64,000 bases of DNA from a virus, in IMG/VR virus record IMGVR_UViG_3300012000_000005, positions 31,462-95,461 of that record. One strand, 5' to 3'. The notes beneath the pieces are model-generated. The model did no database searches and was not told the DNA's origin. It worked only from the letters and a program-made list of their open reading frames with translations. The translations under genes were made by a program, and so were the position numbers. Below, one piece after another: positions 16,226 through 24,144 of this stretch (position 1 is its first letter; every line of letters begins with the position of its first letter).

Positions 16226-18502
16226 ATGGATTCTAAGCAAGGCCTAAACTTAGGCGGCTCCCATAGCGGCGCTGCTGCAAGTAACATGCAACGGTTTGAG
16301 TCTTCTGCTCGAGGCGCAAATAATAACTTGCTGCAAATGGCAAGTACGCTTCAGAGCAGAATTTTGCCTACCCTCTCATCTGCTGAGCAGATGCTTGCTC
16401 GTTTAGGTTCTCGCGCTAAAAATGTTTTCTCTGGTATGGGTGGCGGCGGTAGTTCTAATACCGTCATGGCACAACCTACCTTCTCTAATACTGGTAACAA
16501 TACAACTCCTGGCGGACCTACTCCACCATCTGGTGGTGGGGGTGGTGGCGGTGGTGGCACTGCACAACCTGCGGGTAACCAGCCTAGAGGCAACACAGTA
16601 TTTCAACAGCCAGCTAATACTGCTGGAACAATTGCAGCCGCAGCGGTTACCGCTGGTGGTATTGCTATGCCTTCAGTTGATGAAGCATTCAGAATGCAGT
16701 TATACACTGCACGTGGCGGACTTGTTCTTGGCGGAGCCTATGGAAGAGCAGGCGGAACATATAACGGTGTAGGACAAGCAATCAGCGGTAGTGGCGCCAG
16801 TTCTTACAACGACACTAGAGATTTATTAAATAGAATGGCCAAGTCAGGCACAGTAAAAGATGAGTTTGACGCTGCTCGTTCTTTGCAGGTAATGCGACAA
16901 AGCGGATTATATGGAGGCTCTTCAGCAAATGCTGCACAGCTTGCCATGGGCGCTGCACAGATGTCTAACCTAACTCCTGGTATTGGAGTTGAAGGTGCTA
17001 TGCAAGCACAGGGCGCTGTACAACGTGGACGTTCCGTAAACATGTTGAGAGCAGTTGGTATTCGTATTCGTGATGACCAAGGCAACATGAAACCACTACC
17101 TCAAATTATTGATGAGTTGTGGATGAAGCTTGAAAGAGAAAAGCGTAAGAACGGCGGTAGTGGCAGCACGCTACGAGACGTACAGATATCTTTGCAACCA
17201 GGTAATGCTCTTGCAACCATGCTTGATAACCTATTTGGAAATGACCCATACCTAAGAGCTCAAGTAGAAGACGGTCTTTTGTTTAAAGCTCAAAGCGGCG
17301 GCATGAGTATGTCTGACCCAAGAGTCTCAAAGAAAATGGAACAATTAGGATTTACAACTTTTGCTGCCAAGATGCAGAGCCAAAGAACAGCACAAGCAGC
17401 AGAGTTTATCTCTCAAACTGCTCCAGCTATGGCTGATGCTAAAGGTAGAGCTGACCAAATTGTTTCATACATTAGCGGTTTCTTTACTGAAGTAGAAAAG
17501 TTTACAGGTTTAATTAGTGCATTGGGCGCTACTAAAGGGTTCTTTGAAACTCTTGGCGGTGCTGGTAAGGGAGGCCTTGGAGGCTTCTTTGCTTCGTTAA
17601 TTCCAAATCCAATTGCCTCTGCTATTTCTAATATATTTAAAGCTGACGGCGGTCCTGTAGAAGAACAGCGTCCGTATATTGTCGGCGAGCGCGGTCCAGA
17701 ACTATTTATGCCTAAGACAGATGGCGTAATTATTCCTAACGATGAACTAAAGAACTACCCATTCCGACATGCTGGTGGCGCCGTAAAAGGAAAAAAGGGA
17801 CACATAGAGTTAAACGATAAGTCTTCTAATGAAGACTTTGCTAAAGCTATGTTGTTACATTTAAATGCGCCTATGACTAAAGATGCTATTGAAGCTTTGA
17901 AGATATGGCAAAACTTTGAAGGCGGACACTTCCAAAACTCTGCTAAGTACAATCCTCTTAACACTACATATGATAAGTACTCTAACAAATCTATGAATAG
18001 TGTTGGGGTAAAGATTTACAATAGTTGGGATGATGGACTACACGCAACTATTGAAACTCTTACTGGAGCTAAAGCTGGAGCACGAGGTTACTCAGATATT
18101 GTTAAAGCTTTACAAAGCGGAGCTAATAAAGAAGAGATTCTTGCTGCAATTAATAATTCAGCTTGGGTAACAGGTAAGACTGGTCAGAACCCATATAAGT
18201 TTAGTAAAAACCAAAGTGCGTCTGATTTCTCTGGTTTCTCTGGAATGTCTCCAAAAGATGGTGGGTTTACTGGTAGCGATAGATACGCTGGTTTTTGGGA
18301 TGACTTTACAAAAGGATTTTGGGAAAGCTCAAAGAAGATGCAGCAACAAGCCGCAGCTCAAGGAGCTCAAACAACTAATAACTACAATATGGGCGGAGTT
18401 GCAATTAAGGTAGATGGCTCAAGTGGTGCACTAGGTATTGCAGAGGCACTTAAAAAAGCTTTATCAGACAAAGACCTATTTAAACAAGTGATGGGGTCAT
18501 AA
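16226..18502 (+). CDS. Tape measure protein with C-terminal muralytic-like domain
   Basis: 758 residues. An N-terminal helical region is followed by a low-complexity Gly/Pro/Asn linker with a poly-Gly run (residues ~70-120). The middle is alanine-rich helical. The motif YIVGERGPELFMPKTDG near residue 486 is the classic tape-measure ERGPELF box. Residues ~530-665 (WQNFEGGHFQNSAKYNPLNTT ... SWDDGLHATIETLTG, split) look like a lysozyme/transglycosylase-type fold with a candidate catalytic Glu in NFEGG. It sets tail length and probably opens peptidoglycan during DNA entry. It is the largest gene between chaperone and baseplate genes, as expected. Confidence 0.85.
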   Translation: MDSKQGLNLGGSHSGAAASNMQRFESSARGANNNLLQMASTLQSRILPTLSSAEQMLARLGSRAKNVFSGMGGGGSSNTVMAQPTFSNTGNNTTPGGPTPPSGGGGGGGGGTAQPAGNQPRGNTVFQQPANTAGTIAAAAVTAGGIAMPSVDEAFRMQLYTARGGLVLGGAYGRAGGTYNGVGQAISGSGASSYNDTRDLLNRMAKSGTVKDEFDAARSLQVMRQSGLYGGSSANAAQLAMGAAQMSNLTPGIGVEGAMQAQGAVQRGRSVNMLRAVGIRIRDDQGNMKPLPQIIDELWMKLEREKRKNGGSGSTLRDVQISLQPGNALATMLDNLFGNDPYLRAQVEDGLLFKAQSGGMSMSDPRVSKKMEQLGFTTFAAKMQSQRTAQAAEFISQTAPAMADAKGRADQIVSYISGFFTEVEKFTGLISALGATKGFFETLGGAGKGGLGGFFASLIPNPIASAISNIFKADGGPVEEQRPYIVGERGPELFMPKTDGVIIPNDELKNYPFRHAGGAVKGKKGHIELNDKSSNEDFAKAMLLHLNAPMTKDAIEALKIWQNFEGGHFQNSAKYNPLNTTYDKYSNKSMNSVGVKIYNSWDDGLHATIETLTGAKAGARGYSDIVKALQSGANKEEILAAINNSAWVTGKTGQNPYKFSKNQSASDFSGFSGMSPKDGGFTGSDRYAGFWDDFTKGFWESSKKMQQQAAAQGAQTTNNYNMGGVAIKVDGSSGALGIAEALKKALSDKDLFKQVMGS

Positions 18503-19857
18503 TGCCAGTTCCATTAGCTGTTCCGTTAGCATTAGGTGCTATTAGAGTAGGCGCTGCAGTACTTGCTCGTTCTCGTGCGGTAAGCGCTGCAAAAATTGCA
18601 GTTAACGTTGCTACTAAAAGTAAAGCTGGTGGCACAGTAAAAACTGTTCTTAATAAGACTGTTAAGAATCCAACTGTTAAGACAGTTAGTGTTAGCGCTA
18701 AAGCGGCTAAAGGAACTGGTAAAGCAGCTACAGCCGTGGTAGCGCCGTCAATAGTAACTCGTGTTCTAGGATTTGCAAGAGCGGCTGGTCCTACCGCTGG
18801 TCCAGTGGGAACTGGTCTATCTGCATTAGCTGGTAGTGCTGCTTGGTATTTAACAAATAAAAAGAAAAAGAGCGGAACTAATTTAGGTAATAGACCGCTT
18901 GGTCAAGGAAGTAAAAAGGGCGGTAAGGGCGGAGACAGTGCATCTGGAACCCAACCAACTCCCGTAATACCTACACCTAACGGATTTAAATTTAACTTAC
19001 CACCTCACAGTTGGAGTTTACCTACAAGACCTCAACTAGTAGTTCCTGGAATATCCAACAGCTTAGCTGAAAACGTAGTGCAACACGGACTTAGAAGAGG
19101 AAGACTTTGGTATTTTGATAATGCTGGAATTATATCTAGCTATGATTACGACACTGGCGAGCTAACTAGCGCAGCAAAAAAAGCAGAAGAAAGACGTAAA
19201 GATGGAACGTACCAGGGTGACAAAAGTACAATTACATACAGCAAAGATATGTATAACTATGGATTCCAATTTCTTTGGAACCCAGAGTCAATCTCCCTTA
19301 GTGTTAACAGAAACATGGACGTAACTCCAACTGCAGCTGACGTCTATACTTCTGTGTCTGGAGCATTCCCTGGGCAAGAAAGTATTTCTTTTACTGTTAT
19401 CTTAGACAGAACAAATGACATGGCATGTATACGCGGTCAGTCTGGAACTTGGAAAGAATTTGCACCTTTTTATAGCAGTGGAAAACATCCATTAGCTGGC
19501 AATACCCCAACAATTGAGGAACAGATAGAAGAGCTTTCTCGTATTGGTACCATGCACGACATTGAGTATCTTTTAAAAGCTATTAACGGAGATGGTGTTT
19601 CAACCAAAGACCAACCTGGTGGTTGGACAAACTTATTAGGTAAGAAGACCGCAGACATTGGATACCTACAACCCTCTCTTCTTGCTTTTGAATTTGGTGG
19701 GGACCCCCTAGACCCTACTAACCAAAGCGCACTGTCCTATGTAGGTTGGATTAGTTCTTTATCAGTAAATCACACGGCGTTCACTGAAGGCATGGTGCCA
19801 ATTAGAAGCACCGTATCAATTGCCTTTGATTGCTTCGCTGGTTCGGCAATGGTATAG
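18502..19857 (+). CDS. Baseplate / tail-tube initiator-type protein
   Basis: 451 residues; ATG overlaps the tape-measure stop. Residues 1-120 are Ala/Lys/Val-rich and disordered or helical, followed by a Lys/Gly linker (KKKKSGTNLGNRPLGQGSKK). From ~190 on is a folded domain with FQFLWNPESISLSVNRNMD and a C-terminal LLAFEFGGDPLDPTNQ...YVGWISSLSVNHTAFT segment. This NPESIS pattern occurs in baseplate proteins between tape measure and LysM/gp53 proteins in Gram-positive myoviruses (T4 gp48/gp54-like position). The role in initiating the tube on the baseplate is inferred from position. Confidence 0.6.
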   Translation: MPVPLAVPLALGAIRVGAAVLARSRAVSAAKIAVNVATKSKAGGTVKTVLNKTVKNPTVKTVSVSAKAAKGTGKAATAVVAPSIVTRVLGFARAAGPTAGPVGTGLSALAGSAAWYLTNKKKKSGTNLGNRPLGQGSKKGGKGGDSASGTQPTPVIPTPNGFKFNLPPHSWSLPTRPQLVVPGISNSLAENVVQHGLRRGRLWYFDNAGIISSYDYDTGELTSAAKKAEERRKDGTYQGDKSTITYSKDMYNYGFQFLWNPESISLSVNRNMDVTPTAADVYTSVSGAFPGQESISFTVILDRTNDMACIRGQSGTWKEFAPFYSSGKHPLAGNTPTIEEQIEELSRIGTMHDIEYLLKAINGDGVSTKDQPGGWTNLLGKKTADIGYLQPSLLAFEFGGDPLDPTNQSALSYVGWISSLSVNHTAFTEGMVPIRSTVSIAFDCFAGSAMV

Positions 19858-19865
19858 GAGTAGAC

Positions 19866-20147
19866 ATGTCTATATTTTCAGGTTCTCGATATGAGTATTC
19901 AACTGTTGACTTTTTTTCAGTGGTTGCAGGTGAATCAGAAAACCCTACAGTGTTCTATGAGTTTGATGACCTAGGCCTTACCTCGTATCAAAACCACAGA
20001 TACCTATCTGGTGAACGTCTAGACCAACTTGCATATCGTTATTACAGCCGTCCTGAAATGTGGTGGATAATTGCTGAGTACAATCCGCAAATTGACGACC
20101 ATGAAAATATTCCTAATGGAACAATATTAAGGATACCTAGTGTCTAA
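19866..20147 (+). CDS. LysM-containing baseplate protein (gp53-like)
   Basis: 93 residues from ATG 19866, chosen over an earlier in-frame TTG (19830) because TAGGAG lies 5-10 bases upstream. The body RYLSGERLDQLAYRYYSRPEMWWIIAEYNP, split by one conserved gap, is a LysM-type module ending in IPNGTILRIPSV. Phage gp53-type wedge proteins carry this fold. It links tube initiator and hub. The stop overlaps the next GTG start. Confidence 0.8.
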   Translation: MSIFSGSRYEYSTVDFFSVVAGESENPTVFYEFDDLGLTSYQNHRYLSGERLDQLAYRYYSRPEMWWIIAEYNPQIDDHENIPNGTILRIPSV

Positions 20148-21486
20148 TTTTATATCTATTAGATTTCCTAATGCGTCTGTAAATCCAACATACGTTTATT
20201 CATTAACCCTGCATCAAAAGTTTTATGAACATGAAATGATTTCTATGACTTTTAAAGACTGGGCATACTCTTTTGATAATGTTAAACCTGGTACACCAGT
20301 TGAGATTGTGTTAAGGTCAGCAAAAGATAGCAGAGATTTTTATGGGTACGTTCACCACGTTGAAGCAGATAAAACTCCAGGAAAAGACTTTGCTACTGTC
20401 CACTGTATTGGTGGCTCCTTCCCTTTAAAACAATCAAGTCAATTGTCATACAAAAATGTAACAGCAAACATGGTTGTAGAAGAGCTAGCAAATAAACATG
20501 GACTTGTTGCTATTGCAGAACCTCATCCACGCATATTCCAACAAATATCTCACCCAGGATTAACAGATTGGCAAATGCTTGTAAAACTTGCAAAGCAAGT
20601 TGGGTGGGGATTACGTTCAGAAAATACAGAAATTTACTTTCAACCACTACTAGAAGACTATAAGACGTACCGAGCTCAGGCCCCTAGATTTTTTCAAAAG
20701 CCTGTTGGTCATGGGTTTGGTGGTATCTATAGTTTTACTCCAATTATTGGAGACTCTATAAATTACGATGGCGACGTTAAAGCTGCAGTTGCTGTAGGCG
20801 GTGTGGACAAAACTACTAAGTCCGCATTAAAAACCACTAGACAAAAAAGACGCAAGGTAACCAGACGCAGGACTCAAGATGAGTTCTTTGATAGATACAA
20901 CACTGATGCAGTTGCTCCTAGCCTTGAGATTATGGATTACGAAGCTGAAGCAGCAGAGTTAAGAAACGCATTTCCATACAGAGCCACGGTTAAGGTTATT
21001 GGACAAACACGTTTAAGACCAGGAATGCCAGTGTACCTAGGAAACCTTGGTAAAGATTATTCTGGTTTTTGGACCGTGCTTGGTGCAGAACACCACTACG
21101 AGGAAACTCAAACAAAAGTCTATACATATACAACCACACTAACTGTTGGAACCGACTCTCTTGGTGGGGCAGTTCGTTGGGATGACGGAGAAACAATTGA
21201 ATCCCCAGATGCAGAAACAAAGAGAGTTATTGTTCCTGGTAAAAGACAGACTAGACAAAGACCAAAAACAAAACTAGTTAGAACTGGTATAAAAATCGGT
21301 CCTCAAACTAAAGGCAGTTTTGGAAAAATACAAAATAGGCCTAAAATAGTTAGTGCCAAAAATAGTACTGCTGTTTGGAAGACTGGTTCTAAAAACCTAT
21401 CTAAATCTAAATTAGCTAACCCAGAAAAGAAACGCTCACCCGTAATAGCAGCTAGAGTACAAAAAGCAGCAGCGAGGACCAGATGA
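20140..21486 (+). CDS. Baseplate hub protein (gpD / gp27-like)
   Basis: 448 residues from GTG 20140, inside the end of the LysM gene. The fold pattern matches the phage late-control D / VgrG N-terminal family: MISMTFKDW...VKPGTPVEIVLRSAK, DFYGYVHHVEADKTPGKDFATVHCIGGSF (each split), then a helix VVEELANKHGL and TDWQMLVKLAKQVGW. The last ~80 residues are strongly basic and disordered (KKRSPVIAARVQKAAARTR). It forms the central hub on which the spike sits. Its stop overlaps the start of the spike gene (ATGA). Confidence 0.8.
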   Translation: MSNFISIRFPNASVNPTYVYSLTLHQKFYEHEMISMTFKDWAYSFDNVKPGTPVEIVLRSAKDSRDFYGYVHHVEADKTPGKDFATVHCIGGSFPLKQSSQLSYKNVTANMVVEELANKHGLVAIAEPHPRIFQQISHPGLTDWQMLVKLAKQVGWGLRSENTEIYFQPLLEDYKTYRAQAPRFFQKPVGHGFGGIYSFTPIIGDSINYDGDVKAAVAVGGVDKTTKSALKTTRQKRRKVTRRRTQDEFFDRYNTDAVAPSLEIMDYEAEAAELRNAFPYRATVKVIGQTRLRPGMPVYLGNLGKDYSGFWTVLGAEHHYEETQTKVYTYTTTLTVGTDSLGGAVRWDDGETIESPDAETKRVIVPGKRQTRQRPKTKLVRTGIKIGPQTKGSFGKIQNRPKIVSAKNSTAVWKTGSKNLSKSKLANPEKKRSPVIAARVQKAAARTR

Positions 21487-22028
21487 AAAACTATAACGAA
21501 AAGTTTTACGGTCTATATGAGGGCATTTGCTCAGACGTAGATGACCCAGATAAAGAAAACCGTATTAAGTTACAGGTTCCGCAGGTGCTTGGTGAAGACA
21601 TTACTGAATGGGCTAGACCCTGCCTTCCTGTAACCTCTAATAGCAACCACCCAGACCATAAAAAACATTTAGCATCTGAGGTTGCGGCTTTGTTACAGGC
21701 TCACGCTAATCACTCTGAGACTATTGGGACTACCAGCAACGGTGTTCCTGGCGTTACTGGAGGAGGTTCTCATAGCCACTCTATTACTATTAACCTTGCT
21801 CACACCAATAACCACACTGGTAAGAGCCCAGACACTACATACTTTTTAGACCACCCACACAAGACAGACCCTAACGAAGACAATAAACACAACGATGACC
21901 AAGAAATAACAACGGACCAACCACACCACACCCCACACAGACTGGTACCAAAGCTTGGTCAAAAAGTGTGGGTTATGTTTATTGGTGGGGACCCTAACTT
22001 TCCAGTATGGATGGGAGTAGAACTCTAA
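21483..22028 (+). CDS. Baseplate spike / assembly V-like protein with histidine-rich insertion
   Basis: 181 residues. The N-terminal ~45 and C-terminal ~25 residues form a split OB-fold of gpV/gp5 type (FYGLYEGICSDVDDPDKENR ... VMFIGGDPNFPVWMGVEL). Between them, residues ~50-160 are extraordinarily rich in His, Asn, Asp and Thr (HSHSITINLAHTNNHTGK; DHPHKTDPNEDNKHNDD; QPHHTPHR). Such His clusters coordinate metals in phage spikes, whose tips often hold iron or zinc. The insertion is longer than usual. It is part of the baseplate operon with 4-base overlaps. Confidence 0.75.
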   Translation: MKNYNEKFYGLYEGICSDVDDPDKENRIKLQVPQVLGEDITEWARPCLPVTSNSNHPDHKKHLASEVAALLQAHANHSETIGTTSNGVPGVTGGGSHSHSITINLAHTNNHTGKSPDTTYFLDHPHKTDPNEDNKHNDDQEITTDQPHHTPHRLVPKLGQKVWVMFIGGDPNFPVWMGVEL

Positions 22029-22432
22029 TGGAAACACCAGCAGCAATATCTTTGCCCTTTTCATTTAACTCTAACGGCTCATTGACCGTTAGCACAGACC
22101 CTAAAAAGATATGGCAAGACCGAGTAACTATTGCGGTCATGACTTACTTTGGAGAAAGGGTGATGCGCCCTAACTACGGAAGCGGTGCAAAAGGCGCGGT
22201 GTTTGAAAACGCCGATACCGCTAAGTCTGTTATTAACGAGGCTGTAAGCAAGGCATTCTCAGTATGGCTATCTCCGCTAAAGCTTACAAACATTCAATAC
22301 AAGTACGAGAACAATCAGGTTGATAGCTTTGAAGTGTTTTATACATACGGCGGTGGCGGTATAGCAGAGAGTGTAACTATCAATACTGCTATCCTAAGCA
22401 GGGCTGCAGAACAGGTACTGGAGGTTAGATAA
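22028..22432 (+). CDS. gp25-like baseplate wedge protein
   Basis: 134 residues; ATG 22028 overlaps the spike stop (TAATG) and is preferred to an in-frame upstream ATG inside that gene. The body (VTIAVMTYFGERVMRPNYGSG...AVSKAFSVW) carries the T4 gp25/lysozyme-like wedge signature: xGERVMRPxYG. These proteins are non-enzymatic wedge-ring subunits that meet the first sheath ring. It sits in the conserved order hub-spike-gp25-J-I. Confidence 0.9.
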   Translation: METPAAISLPFSFNSNGSLTVSTDPKKIWQDRVTIAVMTYFGERVMRPNYGSGAKGAVFENADTAKSVINEAVSKAFSVWLSPLKLTNIQYKYENNQVDSFEVFYTYGGGGIAESVTINTAILSRAAEQVLEVR

Positions 22433-24144
22433 TGGCAGAACAAAACTATATCCCGCAGGTTGACTATACCTCTAGGGACTACGCAGCTCTTAGGGAAGAT
22501 TTAACTGAGTTAATACCTTTCTTTGCTCCGCAATGGACAAACAGAGACCCATCTGACTTTGGCATGGCCATCTTAGAGTTGTTCTCTTATGTAGCTGATG
22601 GTTTACATTTCTATATAGACAGAACAGTGAACGAGTCTTTTATTGATACCGCTAGCCAAAGAGAAAGCGTGCTTCAGATTGCTCAGCTGTTGGGATATAC
22701 ACCAACAAAGACTACCCCGTCTACAGTACTGCTTACTTTTCAAAATTCAACAGCCAGCATTATTACTGTTCCAGCTAAAACAAAAGTTGCTGCTAACGTA
22801 ACTAACAACGGAGTTGTGACACAGGTAATCTTTGAAACAGATTCTGCAGTTCAGGTTCCAGCTAAATCTTTAGGTAATAACGGCTCAGCTACAGTAATAG
22901 CTACACAAGGTGAGACTGTATACGATGAGGTTATTGGAACATCTGACGGAACAGCAAACCAAGAGTTTGAGTTGTCAGAAAGCCCAGTAATTAATGGAAG
23001 CATAACTGTAAATGTTAACGGCGTTATTTATACCGAGGTTCCATATTTGGTTGACTACAGTGGATATGACCCTGTGTTTTCTACTTACACTAACTCAGAA
23101 AAAACAACCTTTATCAAATTTGGAGACAGCATTAGTGGACGCATTCCGTTAAACGGAGTGCAAATGACTGCTACCTACAGAGTAGGTGGTGGTCTTCTTG
23201 GAAATATTCCAGCTAACACAATTAAGTTTATTAAAACAAATGCTGTAGCAGGTTTATCAGTTAACAACCAAGATGTTGGATTAGTATCTGGAGCTGCTGC
23301 TGGAGGAGCTGACGAAGAATCAACCGACTCTATTAGAGTCAACGCTCCAAAATCTATTAGAGCACTAAACAGAGCGGTATCTCTTTCAGACTACGCCTCT
23401 CTTGTAATTCAAGTAGCTGGCGTTGCTAAAGCTGTATCAACAGCCGACGTGTATAGCAGCGTTACTGTTTATTTTGCCCCATACGGTGACAGCGGTCTAC
23501 AAAGCGACGGTGTTACTTCTTCCCTAGTCTTTAATAATTTAAAGACAGAGATTGAAGAGTATTTAGTAGATAAAATTCCTGCTGGAACAACTATTACATT
23601 GCAGCCGCCATCATACGTAAACTGTACAGTTGTAGGAAGTATTATTGTTCTTCCAACATATAGACAAGACCAGGTTAAAGCTGCTGTTGAAGAAGCAGTA
23701 CGAGACCTATTTGCTTTTGATAACGTTGTATTTAATGACTACATTGGTTATACAGATGTACTAAAAACTATTGACTCTGTGGAAGGCGTAAGCCGAGCTA
23801 ACCTACAAAAGCTTGTAAGAACTGCAAATGACCAAACATTTACTATTAGTAATAAAGCGCTTAACAACAGCGTTGCGACTCTTACTACCTCTGTAAACCA
23901 CAACATTACTGTAGGTCAGGTTGTTAGCGTTACAGGAGTTGATAGCACGTTTAACGGAATCTTTAGAGTTACTGCTAAGACTAACAACACATTTTCATTT
24001 GAGTGTGTTGCTACAAATGTTAGCTCTACCGCAGCTGTTGGTTCGGTAACTGTATACGAAGTTAACGACATTGAGTGCGCTAAGAGCGAGCTACCTCAAC
24101 TATCTAGTCTAACCATTGCGGCCTCTGGAGGTATTGTTATCTAA
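22432..24144 (+). CDS. Baseplate J-like wedge protein with extra C-terminal module
   Basis: 570 residues. The N-terminus (PQVDYTSRDYAALREDLTEL) and RDPSDFGMAILELFSYVADGL are hallmarks of baseplate J / gp47 proteins; ADEESTDSIRVNAPKSIRALNRAVSLSDYASL, split, is the conserved J core. Around residues 480-535 is an insertion absent from simple J proteins: ATLTTSVNHNITVGQVVSVTG...FNGIFRV, related to modules in the fibre gene at 604 and the next gene. It forms the wedge with gp25 and tail protein I. Confidence 0.88.
   Translation: MAEQNYIPQVDYTSRDYAALREDLTELIPFFAPQWTNRDPSDFGMAILELFSYVADGLHFYIDRTVNESFIDTASQRESVLQIAQLLGYTPTKTTPSTVLLTFQNSTASIITVPAKTKVAANVTNNGVVTQVIFETDSAVQVPAKSLGNNGSATVIATQGETVYDEVIGTSDGTANQEFELSESPVINGSITVNVNGVIYTEVPYLVDYSGYDPVFSTYTNSEKTTFIKFGDSISGRIPLNGVQMTATYRVGGGLLGNIPANTIKFIKTNAVAGLSVNNQDVGLVSGAAAGGADEESTDSIRVNAPKSIRALNRAVSLSDYASLVIQVAGVAKAVSTADVYSSVTVYFAPYGDSGLQSDGVTSSLVFNNLKTEIEEYLVDKIPAGTTITLQPPSYVNCTVVGSIIVLPTYRQDQVKAAVEEAVRDLFAFDNVVFNDYIGYTDVLKTIDSVEGVSRANLQKLVRTANDQTFTISNKALNNSVATLTTSVNHNITVGQVVSVTGVDSTFNGIFRVTAKTNNTFSFECVATNVSSTAAVGSVTVYEVNDIECAKSELPQLSSLTIAASGGIVI

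Noticed and set aside
16351-16606. Proline-rich minus-strand ORFs opposite the tape-measure glycine linker
   Set aside because: These are complements of the glycine codons; poly-Pro runs there are an artefact.
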